From Cordia subcordata (taxonomy: Eukaryota; Streptophyta; Magnoliopsida; Boraginales; Cordiaceae): a stretch of 64,000 nucleotides of DNA. Shown piece after piece: positions 36,501-45,953 of this stretch. Position numbers and translations under genes: made by a program. How positions within the stretch are numbered: position 1 is the first letter of the stretch; every line of letters starts with the position of its first letter. The notes beneath the pieces were generated by a model, which was not told where the DNA came from, made no database searches, and worked only from the letters and a program-made list of their open reading frames with translations. The stretch is taken from contig JAPTOF010000010.1 of NCBI GenBank assembly GCA_028554755.1, positions 15,342,501 through 15,406,500 of the forward strand, written 5' to 3'.

Positions 36501-37256
36501 AAACACCTAATAAGAAAACCATTGCCAAATATCAAGCATGTTCAAAACTAACCCCACACCTCAAGCATGAAAGATTATACTCATAAACTGCTGACACACA
36601 ATGCAGTAGAATATTAGAATGGAGTAAATAGACAATTTTCTATCCTTGACTTTTAAACTTTAACAAAAGAACTACAAATGATCAGTGAATTTTCATCAAG
36701 ACTTGCAATGAAAAGAAAAAAAGAAAGAAAAAGAAAAGTATATTGCTAAAAGTATAAATCTGAAACTATATAACTATCAAAATGAAGATTTGAATCACAT
36801 ATTTACAAACAAAATGAGAAAAGAATAACAAGGTAAAATCAACATGTTGGTGGAACAAATTCATTAATTTTTTTGCTGAATAAATTCATTAACTTTTACA
36901 TAACAAAATCTCCTTCGAATCATTGAATGCACACAAGCTGAGCCGTGTCATATAGCTTCTTCACCAAAATTCTTAATATGCAGACACAAAATCATATGCT
37001 TTATTTCCATCAAATTCTGAAAATCAAAGCAAATATTCAAATTTGGCTGAGTTCATACAACACATACATATTTATATATGCAGTATTAAATGTATGTATT
37101 GTGAACCTTACTAATGCCGTCGGAGCCGCCGAGAGTTTCAATAGCGCGCTCCATGGAAGAAGGATAAGCTGGATAGTGAACTGCAAACAACTCCTCGTTG
37201 TTGCTGCTGTTGCTCGGCAACGTGCCTGATATGGTACCCTCCTCTATTATCCCCAT
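18546..37256 (-). CDS. General transcription factor IIIC subunit 5 (tau95/GTF3C5-like)
   Basis: This is a subunit of TFIIIC, which binds the A/B boxes of tRNA and other Pol III genes in the nucleus; it belongs to the tau95/TFIIIC63 family. Thirteen exons joined by eye, high to low: 37256-37107, 35937-35574, 35428-35339, 35247-35157, 33153-33087, 30886-30717, 30579-30481, 28188-28120, 27628-27492, 21218-21030, 20255-20134, 20046-20007, 18769-18546. The phases agree and give about 603 residues, near family length. Family words: LFAVHYPAYPSSMERAIETL (20-39), SNKLELRFRPEDPWSHPAFG, MVDYQHVLAVHADVARRKKR, DLMDVDQEDLMILVPPLFS, the core DNA-binding region IERLLDKGLKFGGHMLRR with GPFLRFWIRKGYDPRKDPES, DFRVPPSLRSYCDAN, and an acidic tail (476-603). 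The exon 9/10 junction (GTGTAT donor) and exon 12 (40 bp) are the least certain. Intron 9 holds a copia element. Confidence 0.88.
20326..20810. mobile_element. hAT-like TIR element (MITE) in TFIIIC5 intron 10
   Basis: The left end gaggttgtttggtttggctt and the reverse complement of the right end (agagggtgtttggattggct) are terminal inverted repeats of about 20 bp. The element is 485 bp and AT-rich without coding capacity. The GTTTGG-containing TIRs resemble non-autonomous hAT elements. The possible 8-bp target sites (ttagttag and tcagtagg) match only partly. Confidence 0.6.
21624..21821 (-). repeat. Copia 3' LTR (198 bp)
   Basis: Bounded by TG and CA ends in plus-strand reading (TGTTAACTTG at 21624, CTCTAACA to 21821). 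The adjacent minus-strand purine run (GAGGGGGGA, about 21822-21830) is the polypurine tract. The RNase H reading frame ends at a TAG inside the first bases of this LTR, so the tract also codes for the polyprotein C-terminus. Confidence 0.9.
21816..23461 (-). pseudogene. Copia reverse transcriptase and RNase H, interrupted
   Basis: Segment 23461-22961 carries the RVT_2 start (WQQAMKEEFEAM, then WVLVPPP, GCKWVYKIKRRADGSIAKFK, ARLVAKGFHQ, DYEETCSPIVKP and LDISNAFLHGDL). A TAA at 22961-22963 stops it. Segment 22918-22454 has MYGLKQAPRAWYSKLSSFLL and the catalytic YVDDIIITG, with SLSYFLGLEV. After a frameshift near 22,440 the RNase H part follows at 22,405-21,816 (DRKSTTGYCVFLG, SSIEAEYRSMAQ, THIELDYHYIREQ-like KHIELDYHYIREQV). 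A 21-bp tandem duplication repeats the MKEEFEA codons near 23,290-23,335. Confidence 0.88.
23636..25294 (-). pseudogene. Copia nucleocapsid, protease and integrase, interrupted
   Basis: 25294-24473 contains the zinc knuckle (CQICVKPNHNALQCWHR), the protease catalytic region (PWFLDIGATSHVTS; the usual DSGA/DTGA motif reads DIGA), and the GAG-pre-integrase motif (WHLRLGHPN). It ends at a TGA where the family has a conserved Trp. 24448-24251 carries integrase words (YYIIFLDDFTKFAWIYPL, TFKIDNGGEFVN) ending at a TAA. A TAG at 24200-24202 falls in the TPxQNGxxERKH motif. 24187-23636 continues with MERKHLHLIETTLALLNHS and RVFGCLCYPWLRPYTSHKLE. The loss of the protease active-site Ser/Thr and several stops make it inactive. 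Confidence 0.88.
25386..26139 (-). pseudogene. Copia gag, interrupted
   Basis: The likely start is the ATG at 26137-26139 (MALPSDQSLSPAVKLLLQYF), followed by NHLFWKTQFQSFLKACKLFD, a UBN2/gag_pre-type copia gag N-terminus. A frameshift near 25,830 and a TAG at 25749-25751 separate this from 25736-25386, which contains ITRGAKTIQVYADEVKAIAH and DVVYYILQGLPTAYD. Another frameshift near 25,395 leads to the Arg/Gly-rich nucleocapsid with a TAG at 25331-25333. Confidence 0.82.
26504..26524 (-). other. Copia primer-binding site
   Basis: On the minus strand directly after the 5' LTR the sequence reads TGGTATCCAGAGCAGG. Plant copia elements usually carry TGGTATCAGAGC, complementary to initiator methionine tRNA; here there is one extra C. 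Confidence 0.8.
26525..26723 (-). repeat. Copia 5' LTR (199 bp)
   Basis: A near copy of 21624-21821, with the same termini and a shared TATA-like region (tatttatagacaactactac). It differs from the 3' LTR at about eight substitutions and one single-base indel. Confidence 0.9.
28655..28885. mobile_element. Short TIR element (MITE) in TFIIIC5 intron 7
   Basis: The ends agggcctgtttgaattggct and, in reverse complement, agggctcgtttggattaagt are inverted repeats. The 230-bp interior is A/T-homopolymer rich and can fold on itself (ttttttcatggaaagc against cttttcttgaaaag). The target duplication is unclear. The TIR style is hAT-like. Confidence 0.55.
32145..32169. repeat. (TA)n microsatellite
   Basis: About 12 TA units within intron 5 of the TFIIIC5 gene, immediately left of the TIR element at 32168. 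Confidence 0.85.
32168..32693. mobile_element. TIR element with about 60-bp inverted ends in TFIIIC5 intron 5
   Basis: The left end tagaaggtatatttggttta, continuing through agttttgttctaccaaaggac to gaaagagtagttta, matches the reverse complement of the right end (32,630-32,693) over about 60 bp. The 526-bp element has no coding frame. Flanking duplications are not evident because the left flank is a TA microsatellite. The superfamily is undetermined. Confidence 0.65.
34290..34368. repeat. GACA/GAGA microsatellite in TFIIIC5 intron 4
   Basis: A run of gagagagacaaagacagacaa-type units. The open frames over it on both strands (Arg/Glu/Asp-rich, or Ser/Leu/Val-rich) are low-complexity artefacts. 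It lies in intron 4, between exon 4 (35157) and exon 5 (33153). Confidence 0.8.
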
Positions 37257-37450
37257 TGCTCGTGTCTCTGTAATACTAGCAATTCGAAAACACAACGGAA
37301 CAAATTTATTACCAAAACGAGTGAAAATTAGCTTTATCATCCAAAGCAAAATTATATCTTCAAAACACATCTTTTAATCCTCAACCTTCAATTTAGAACT
37401 CCAGTGAGTCCCAAACCCAACTCCCGTCCATTTTTTAATAGTTAAGCATT
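37257..37450 (-). promoter_or_regulatory. 5' region of TFIIIC5, abutting a retrotransposon
   Basis: About 120 bp of leader upstream of the ATG (37254-37256) contains no in-frame upstream ATG near the start that I favour. No clear TATA box was found. Copia-derived DNA begins within about 200 bp, so the native promoter is either very compact or partly replaced by LTR sequence. Confidence 0.4.
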
Positions 37451-38120
37451 TTGGTCAAATAAGAGAGTATTTGGTTTGGTTTTTCTTCTTCTCAACAATC
37501 TTGCTTAAAACTCTGTTCTATATAATGGAAATTCAAGAATCAACATTGAAAGCTATTTTCAAAACATTAAATGATGGTGCTTAGCATGCAAATTTTAATG
37601 AAAGGCAAGTTATTGTCTTGGAAAAGAAAAATTTGTTAAAGAATTACAAGCCCTCACGTGTGACGATGAATTCAACACTTTAGTCATTTTATATTTAATG
37701 ATTATTTATTGATTTGTCTCTAATTTTTTCCTATAAATAGCATGGTTTGGAATGCCTATTGAAATTCATACAATAAGAAGTAGAGAATGGGAAAGGAAAA
37801 TTTGTTGAAAAATTACAAGCTCTCACATGATGATGAAGAAAATTCAACACTTTAGTCATATTGCATTTAATGATTATTTTTTGATTTGTCTCCAATTTTT
37901 TCCTATAAATAGCATAGCTTGAAATGAGTATTAAGATCCATACAAAAAGTAGAGAATGAGTAGTAGAGAGCATTAGAGAGAAACAAGAAGTGATATTATA
38001 ATATATTAAAAAGTAATTTTATTACTAAAGTTATTTTATGCCATATTATATTTAAGTTATTTCATAACACGCACGAGTCTCTGCCAACGAGGAGTTCTAC
38101 AAATTATTAAAATATTTATA
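37450..38120 (+). repeat. LTR/leader region of the second copia element, with duplicated TATA segment
   Basis: A unit of about 170 bp is tandemly repeated at about 37,623-37,790 and 37,797-37,965: aattacaagc, then caacactttagtcat, gattatttattgatttgtct and ttttttcctataaatagcat. Each copy contains a TATA box (CCTATAAATAGCAT). The region ends in ttatttcataacacgcacgagtctctgcc, resembling the LTR/primer-binding junction of plant copia elements but apparently with a short deletion. Outer LTR ends are not defined. Confidence 0.55.
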
Positions 38121-41100
38121 ATGTCAAATCTCACGAAACTTGAGTTTGTGGCCCTTGATATTTTTGGAAACAATTATTTATCGTGGATCCTAGATACCGA
38201 AAGACATCTCAATGCCAAGGATCTTGGAGAAACAATTAAAGAAGGAAATAACACATCCTTATAGGATCGCACTAAAGCATTGATATTCCTTCATCATTAT
38301 CTCCATAAAGGGCTTAAAGCTGAATATCCTACTGTAAAGGATCCACAAATCCTTTGGCAAAATTTGAAGGAAAGATTTGATCATCATAAAACAGTGATCC
38401 TTCCTAAAGTTCGCTACGAGTGGATTCACCTACAATTGCAGGATTTTAAAACTATAAGTAGTATAACTCTGCTATATTTAGAATTACTTTACAATTGAAA
38501 TTATGCGGAGAAAAGATCACTGATGAAAACATGTTACAGAAAACATTCTCTACTTTCCACGCATCTAATATGCTCTTACAATAACAATATAGAGAGCGTG
38601 GTTTCAAAAAATATTCTGAGCTAATCTCATGTCTTCTTGTTGCTGAGCAAAATAATGAGCTCTTGATGAAAAACCATCAAACGCGACCAACTGGCTCAGA
38701 ACCATTTCCTAAAATAAGTGAAATTGCATCTCCTGAGGTGAATGCTACATCATCAAATAATTATGGTCATGGATGTGGTCGTGGTCGTGGTTGTGGAAGT
38801 GGTCGTGGTCATGGCCGTGGTTATAGACATGGTAATGGTCATAATTTTCACAAGTCAAATAGACCAAATTTCAAAAGACAAAAAAATCACGACAAAGCAA
38901 ATTATCCACAAAATAAATCTTTCCAACATACTGAAAGTATTTACTATAGATGTGGCATGAAAGGACATTGGCATCAAACATGTTGTACTGCTGAATATCT
39001 CGTAGATCTTTATCAAGTTTCGTTGAAAGAAAAAGGAAAAGGTGTGTAGACAAATCTGTTGAACAGAATACTCAAATGAACTACACGCACCTTGATTGCG
39101 CTGACTTCTTTGAAGATGTCACTGAAAATATTGAACAATTGATTGGTGATGAAAATATCCATCTGAATTAATATTTATTTAAAAGTAGAATGTTTCTATT
39201 ATGTCGAATTGTCTATCATTTTAATGCTTAATTTTAGCTTGAATGTAATATCTATCTTTTATAACATGAATGTCATATTTTTTATATTATTTTTCTATTT
39301 CCTTTATTATTATTGCGAAGAAATATGGATTTGCATCATATCAATGATGGAGAAATATATTTGGCTAATAGTGCTACAACACATACTATTCTCAAGAATA
39401 AGAAATACTTCTCCCAGCTAAAATTAGCTGATGCAAATGTCAATACAATAGCTGGTTCTGCAAAACTAATTGAATGCTCTAGTAGTGCTTGTGTTTTGTT
39501 TCCTGAAGAAACAAAGATAATAATAAGCGATGCTTTATATGCAAGTAGATCACAAAGGAATCTACTTAGTTTTAAAGATATAAGAGAAAATGGTTATCAT
39601 ATTAAAATCATGAAGAAAGTCAATAAAGAATATCTCTATATCACATTGCTTATATCTGGCAAAAATCATATATTAGAAAATTTGCCAGCATTAACTTCTG
39701 GACTATATTGTACTTATATAAATCCTAAGAAATCATATGCTGTGATAAACCAGAAGATAATTGATCCAAAGAGTTTTACTCTTTAGCATGATCGCCTTGG
39801 ACATCCAGGCGCAATAATGATAAGACGAATTATTGAAAATTCATAAGGGCACTCATTAAAGAGTCAAAAAGTACTCTCATCAAATGAATTTTCATGTGCC
39901 GCTTGTGCCCAAGGGAAATTGATTATAAGGCCATTCCCAACTAAAATTAATGCTGAAAATCATACATTTTTAGAACGAATTCAAGAAGACATATGTGGGC
40001 CTATTTTTTCAGCATGTGGACCATTTCGATACTTTATGGTATTAATAGACACCTCTACAAGTTGGTCACATGTCTCCTTATTATCCAATCAAAATTTGGC
40101 ATTTGTAAGACTCCTTGCACAAATAATCCGCCTACGTGCACAATTTCTGGATTATAGGATTAAGAAAATTGGTCGTGATAATGCAGGAGAATTTACATCC
40201 CAATCTTTTAATGATTATTGTACATCAATTGAGATTATAGTTGAGCACCATATGGCTCATCCACATACTCATGATTTAGCAGAATCTTTCATTAAACGTC
40301 TACAGCTAATCGCTAGACCACTACTTATGAAAACTAAGTTGCCTAGTTCTGCTTGGGGACATGCCATATTACATGTTGCAGCACTGGTTCGGATAAGACC
40401 AACTGCTTATCATAAATATTCCCTTTTACAATTGGTTTCTGGTCAAGAACCAAATATATCTCATTTAAAAATATTTAGTTGGGCAGTATATATTCCAATT
40501 GCTCCAGCACAGAGCACAAAAATGGGACCACAAAGAAGACTAAGAATATATGTTGGTTTTGAATCTCTATCAATCATTAAATATTTTGATCTCTTAACTG
40601 GAGATCATTTTACAGTACGTTTTGTTGATTGCTAGTTTGGCGAAACAGTATTCCCAGCATTAGGGGGAAAAACAAAAGCTGAAAAAGAAAGAAATTACAT
40701 GGAATGCATCATCTATGGCTCATTTTGATCCTCGCACAAATATATCTAAATAAGAAGTTCAGAAAATTATTTATCTACAAAGGATTGCTTATCAATTGCC
40801 ATATGCATTCACTGATACAAAGAGAGTGACTAAGTCACATGTTCCAGCTCGAAATGCTCCCGCTAGAATTGATATTTCAGAAAAACAATCTAATACTTAG
40901 TAAATGAGTCTACTACACGTAAAAAAAAGTGGTAGACCAATTGGCTCCAAAGATAAAAATCCTCGAAAGAGGATGGAGCTGAATAAGCAAGTTGACATTT
41001 TCAAGGTTCTTAATGATCCTGTAGATGTTGCAAAAACTACTGGAAAGGCAACACCAGTAGAGAATCAAGTACCTGAGTGTGACAATATTAAAAATGAAGA

Positions 41101-41472
41101 AATCTCAATTAATTATATCTCTACAGGAAAAAGATGAAGTCGAAACGAAATTATTGTTGATGAAAATTTTTCATATGTAGTAGCCACTGAATTGATGATA
41201 TAAAGCGAGGATTATGAACCAAAGTCCATCCAAGAATGTCGATATAGAAATGATTGGCCTAAATGGAAAGGTGCAACGAAGGCTGAATTAAATTCTCTTG
41301 CAAAGCTTAAAGTTTTTGGACCTATCATCCAAACGCCTCAAAATGTAAGGCCTGTAGGCTATAAGTGGGTATTCGTGGGAAAACAAAATCAAAACAATGA
41401 AATGGTAAGATATAAAGCACGACTTGTAGCACAAGGTTTTTCACAAAGGCTTGGAATTGATTATGAGGAGAC

Positions 41473-43374
41473 ATATTTGGTGTCGTCTTTCGAGTGCAAG
41501 CTCTAAAAGACCCGCAAGCGTACGGATCGTGCAATATAGTGTGTACAAGTGCGGGTGTCGAACCACAGGGAGGCGTGAATAATGTGGGTGAATTCTATGC
41601 TTGGTGTTCTAAAAAGTGCCAAAAAGAAAGATCTAAACTAGGTATATTTCCTTTTGGGGTTTTTGGATTATCAGGAGCTCTAAGTAAAGGAAAATAAAAA
41701 CTAAACTATGAATATGAAAAATGGGAACACAAGTTGGTCAAGAGGGAACTAACACTTGAGAAGGGATTAGGGTGACTTTGACTTATGAATGGGTAATTCT
41801 ATAATCAAATGCTATGGGATTAAAGGATGATGGCTAACTATCATGAGTGCTCTTAACCAGGTTGTTAGTTAGTGTCCTAATTTCCCCCTAGGACTCGGTG
41901 CGGGTCCGTCCCTAGGCGGCGCCTCCTAGAGCTACGGCGTGGTCCTTATGACCTAGGGCCTCAAGAGTGACTAACTAACTTCCTAGGTGGCTTAGAATGA
42001 ACCTACCTTAGTACCTAAACCTTTGACTGGATTTAAAGCCAAGACCTAGTGTTGTTAAGGTCGACTAAACCTATCCGGAAACCTATTGGCTGGATTTAAA
42101 GCCAAAGGAGACTCGGCCTAGACTAGCCCTAAGTTATACTTCGTCATTCTAAGGTCACTACAGCAGGATTTGACTTGCTAGCACGTTCATACATGTTCAA
42201 GGCCAAGGTGCGCGTGAATAACGGAACTTATTCAACTACCAAACATCGTCATGTTCAGTTCGCACCATTAGAAATAATTAACAACCAACACATAAGCGAT
42301 ATTGAAGTTATGCTCGTTACTAGGCATGCAAATATACATATAGACATGAATAAAAGCATTACCCACTTCATAGCATCCACATATAAACACATAGACATGA
42401 TTATAACATGGATTAGATGTGTTTAGTAACAAACAAACTTCAATTTATACACATGTTATTCATCTAGGCATTTTATCAAACACTTAGACATGAATGAGAA
42501 AATACCCATTTAAACAAGACAATTCGAAACATGTATATATATTCAGCCATCATATCCCATATCATAAGAGTATATAATTAATCCATTACATAAGTTAAAT
42601 CACCCTACATAAGTCTACTCAATCATAATAGAAAATAGAATGAAAGAGAGATAATGAAGCTTCCCTTTCATCCTAGCTAATCTTATACAATGCTTTTGAG
42701 CAATCTTGATTCCAAAATGTTTGAACCCTCCAAATCAAGCTTGGTTCTTAGTGAGAATTGTGTGAAAAGTGTGTGTAAAGTGGGTGGAATATAGGGTTAA
42801 GTGTGTGAGAATTCTTGGTGTGAAGTGTGTGTGAATCTCTCCAAAATTCTCCCCTTTTTTTCTGCAGAATCGAGTCCTATTTATAAGTTCTTAGCAAATT
42901 GTCGGTCGACCGGTACTCGATCGGCTTTTTAATGATGCTCTCTGGAGTGGCCGGTCGACCTAGCCGGTCGATCGGCTCTGGAAGGGGGGTCGTCCGGCTG
43001 TTTTTGGCACCTTTCTGGAGTGGGCGGTCGACCTAGCCGGTCGACCGGCTCTTCTTCCTTGGTCGTCCGGCTGACTTTATTCCTCTATTCTTTATCTTTT
43101 CGGCCTTTGGTCTTCTCTCTTAGGCCCGTGCATTTCCCATCTTCATCACCTTTCATCGTCCAATCTCGATCTTAATCCAAAGTTCACCTAAATCATTGAA
43201 AACAAGCAATTAGTGTAACAATTTATCTCTTAAACTCAATATGCACATTTGTTCATGCTTAAGCCTATTCCTATCAAAAGCACTACACTAATACATCATT
43301 ATGAGCACTCAACACCTCTAAAATATAAGTAAATGACAATGTAAACACACACAAAATCATAACACATCAATATT
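41473..43374. other. Target-site duplication ATATT around the solo LTR
   Basis: ATATT at 41473-41477 and again at 43370-43374. Removing one copy plus the LTR restores the copia RT sequence across the junction (gaggagacatatt joined to ctcctgtggtgg), with an uninterrupted frame through the conserved region. Confidence 0.9.
41478..43369 (-). mobile_element. Solo LTR of an Athila/Tat-like Ty3/gypsy element (1,892 bp)
   Basis: The ends are TGGTGTCG and ACACATCA in plus reading, i.e. TGATGTGT...CGACACCA in element orientation, flanked by a perfect 5-bp duplication. The tail (cgcaagcgtacggatcgtgcaatatagt...gtcgaaccacagggaggcg, 41,510-41,575) is related to the LTR tails of elements A and B. No internal domain, primer-binding site or polypurine tract is present, so it arose by LTR-LTR recombination after insertion. 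A cluster of GGTCGACC palindromes lies at 42,900-43,065. Confidence 0.9.
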
Positions 43375-44139
43375 CTCCTGTGGTGGACGCAATTACATTC
43401 AGATATTTAATCAGCCTAACAATTTGTGAGGGGCTTCATATGCACCTTATGGATATAGTGATAGCATATTTGTATGAGTCACTTGATAGTGATATTTATA
43501 TGAAAGTCGTACTCCAGTAAATTGCAAAGATCCTTATATAGATTGAAATAATCTGGACGAATGTGGTACAATCGACTAAGTACATACCTCCTAAAGGAAG
43601 GATATATTAATAGTCCCATAAGCCCATGTGTTTTTATCAAGAGATTAGGAAAAGGGTTTGTTATTATTGCTGTGTATGTTGATGATTTAAACATCATATG
43701 GACTATTGAAGAGCTTAAAGCAGCAGTTGCATATTTAAAGAATTTGATATGAAAGAATAAGTACAAGAAAAAGAATAAGTATTCCATAGGCATTATGCCT
43801 TGAATTCTATTTTGCCTTGAATGACTATTCATTTTCAAACTATTCTGTCATACCAAACGGACTATTTAAGGGTTGAGGAGTCATCACAACCCAAGGAAGT
43901 TTCATTAGCTGATTCTCACGAGGCTCTGGCTAATATTGAGGCCATCAAAATTACTCTCTCATTGCCAATTATTAATTCAAAGAGACACTCCCAGGAATTT
44001 TGTGCAGGATTTGACCTTTATGATAGTTTAAACTTTTTAGAAAAGAGAAAAGAATTAACTCGATTAATGTTTTAATATTTTGAACCTCGTTTATAAAATT
44101 ACATTGTAGAAGCTTTTAACTCCTCCTCTTCTTTGTATG

Positions 44140-44178
44140 TATGTATGTGTATATATGTATGTATATATATATATATAT
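44140..44178. repeat. TATG/TA microsatellite
   Basis: tgtatgtatgtatgtgtata followed by TA repeats, immediately left of the first Helitron-like element. Confidence 0.8.
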
Positions 44179-44506
44179 TTATACTATATAATAAAGCAAA
44201 ATAAGCTATAATTTCGTATTGCCAAGTGGCGCTCTATATGACAAGCTTTTCATAATTACTTGTCAATTAAATATGCTCATTCTTAGGTTATTTTTTGTTT
44301 TCCATCATTTATTCAGTTCTATTCTTGTATTAAACATTTTAATTTAATTAATATTATGTTCTTTCTTTATATATATCATCATTGTTTTATTAATTCTATA
44401 GTATATAATTGTTTCAATAACTATTTAGTACGATGCAAAAAATTTATAGTTTTAATATATCCAATCGCATATGTCGTTCCCCGTGCATCGCAGGGTGTCA
44501 TACTAG
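44179..44506 (+). mobile_element. Helitron-like non-autonomous element 1
   Basis: The 3' end is diagnostic: a GC-rich hairpin (CCCCGTGCATCGCAGGG, 44479-44495) about 10 nt before a terminal CTAG (44503-44506) followed by T. The 5' part (tttatactatataataaagc then aaaataagct) resembles plant Helitron starts, but the canonical 5' TC is not clear. There is no RepHel coding sequence. About 330 bp. Confidence 0.6.
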
Positions 44507-44542
44507 TATATATATATGTGTGTGTATATATATACACACATA

Positions 44543-44941
44543 TATATAAAAGTTAAACCCAAAGGAGCTCAAAGAAATGTGCCACATCAGCAACTATCTA
44601 TTTGCCAAGTCATCATAAATTCTATGTTTAATATTATTACATTATTATAAATTTATATATTATAGTGTTTAATTACATTTATGCACCACTTCGTAACCTC
44701 ATCATTGCAATGGAGTTATAAGATATTTAATTATATTTATACACCACCAATATATTTCTTTTTAATGAGTTTAAGTAATAAAATCCAAAAAAAACTTATT
44801 AATTTAATTAATTTATGCATCATACCCTAATTAAAAAAATAAAAATAAGAATAAAAAATCACATCTATAAATATTTAAAAAACTAAAAAGCACATAGAAC
44901 TTAAATAAACCCTTGCAAACTACGGGATATGAAAGTACTAG
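44543..44941 (+). mobile_element. Helitron-like non-autonomous element 2
   Basis: It starts near tatatataaaagttaaaccc and ends with a degenerate hairpin region (acccttgcaaactacgggat, about 44,909-44,928) and CTAG (44938-44941) followed by T. It has the same orientation as element 1 and is separated from it by a TA/CA microsatellite. The hairpin is weaker than in element 1, so this call is tentative. Confidence 0.45.
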
Positions 44942-45470
44942 TATATGATTAAAAACTGTAGGAGGAGGCTAATTTCATATTTTGACTTTGGGGAGAGAAT
45001 TCTACAAACTTAGTATGAGTTTAGGATTTCGAAAAAAATTTTATGTTGTCATGAAAATACTATAAATTCTCTTTCAACAAGGAGGCAAGTTTTGAGTATG
45101 TAGAGCAAGTAGTTACATCGGTTAGAGATTACTTGAATTTAAAATTTATAAGGCGATCTAATTTCAAAGTTTAGATAATTATTAACCACATTTAGTATTT
45201 AGATAATAATAAATTAGTCCAAAAATCAATATCTATAATTTAATAGCTTCATAACAATATGACAAATTTTACAAGTTGTTGCAATAATTAGTAATAAGTG
45301 AAGTATCTGTTGTACAATTAATAAGGAAGGCTCACCAATTCAATCTATTAGTGGATTATTACATTATTGGAGCTAAGACCATAGAAGTTTTATCCACTTC
45401 AACAAATACTTATTTTACTTTTTTTAAAAAAAATTAATAATAAGTGGAGTAAACTCAAAATACAATGAAC
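44942..45470. other. AT-rich intergenic DNA
   Basis: No coding frame or clear mobile-element termini. Confidence 0.5.
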
Positions 45471-45953
45471 ATACATACATACATATATGTATATATATAT
45501 ATATATGTATGTATGTATGTATTTTGGAGTCCAGTCAACTGAAAAAAAATTAAACAAATTAAACCACGACGGAAATACACGACAAAAACATTCCAGTCCG
45601 TAGAATCCCAGCAAGCTTCGCCTCACTCCCCGCGTTCTCCCAACATTTTCCTTTGCCGCCCCGCCCAACTAACTAAACAAACTACCTTTTGTCTCTCCCT
45701 CCTTCTCTCTCACACACACACTCACACATTGACCTTTTCCTCTTCCTCTCTCTTTCTGTGTGTATCTCATTTCCAACAACAAATATTCGTTTTGGTCATG
45801 AAACTTCAAGTTTTATGTCTTAAAAAAACAACCTAAGTTATTGTGGATTCCAGTTATGATGTGATGATAATACATACCAAAACCTGTTTAATTAGACAAA
45901 TATATATAGACATTGTTGTCATAAAAGAAAAAAAAGAAGATTTATAACATAAC
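45470..45953 (+). promoter_or_regulatory. Upstream and leader region of the WD40-5-phosphatase gene
   Basis: A palindromic TATG/CATA microsatellite (45,468-45,522) is followed by a CT-rich stretch (tctctccctccttctctctc, then cttttcctcttcctctctct, 45,690-45,765), typical of plant core-promoter Y patches and 5' leaders. The start codon is taken as the ATG at 45954 because the frame then runs into family-like acidic N-terminal sequence without upstream in-frame extension. Confidence 0.5.

Larger units (their letters stand above)
38121..44060 (+). pseudogene. Second Ty1/copia element, gag-pol remnant, truncated and interrupted
   Basis: In order on the plus strand: gag from ATG 38121 (LTKLEFVALDIFGNNYLSW, then ILWQNLKERFDHHKT); a Gly/Arg/His-rich stretch and zinc knuckle (YRCGMKGHWHQTC, about 38,941); protease/pre-integrase (39313-39786, DLHHINDGEIYLANSATTHT); integrase (39919-40635; ERIQEDICGPI, RDNAGEFTSQSF, HPHTHDLAESFIK); then RT from about 41,220 (WPKWKGATKAELNSLAKLK, KARLVAQGFSQ, IDYEETY). 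A solo LTR splits RT at 41478-43369, and RT resumes with VVDAITFRYLISL and VYVDDLNII (43,672). Many stops are present. RNase H and the 3' LTR are not recognisable. Confidence 0.82.

Noticed and set aside
38663..39049. Gly/Arg/His-rich 128-codon frame as a possible RNA-binding protein gene
   Set aside because: It is continuous with copia gag on both sides and ends in a CCHC-type zinc knuckle, so it belongs to the second retrotransposon.
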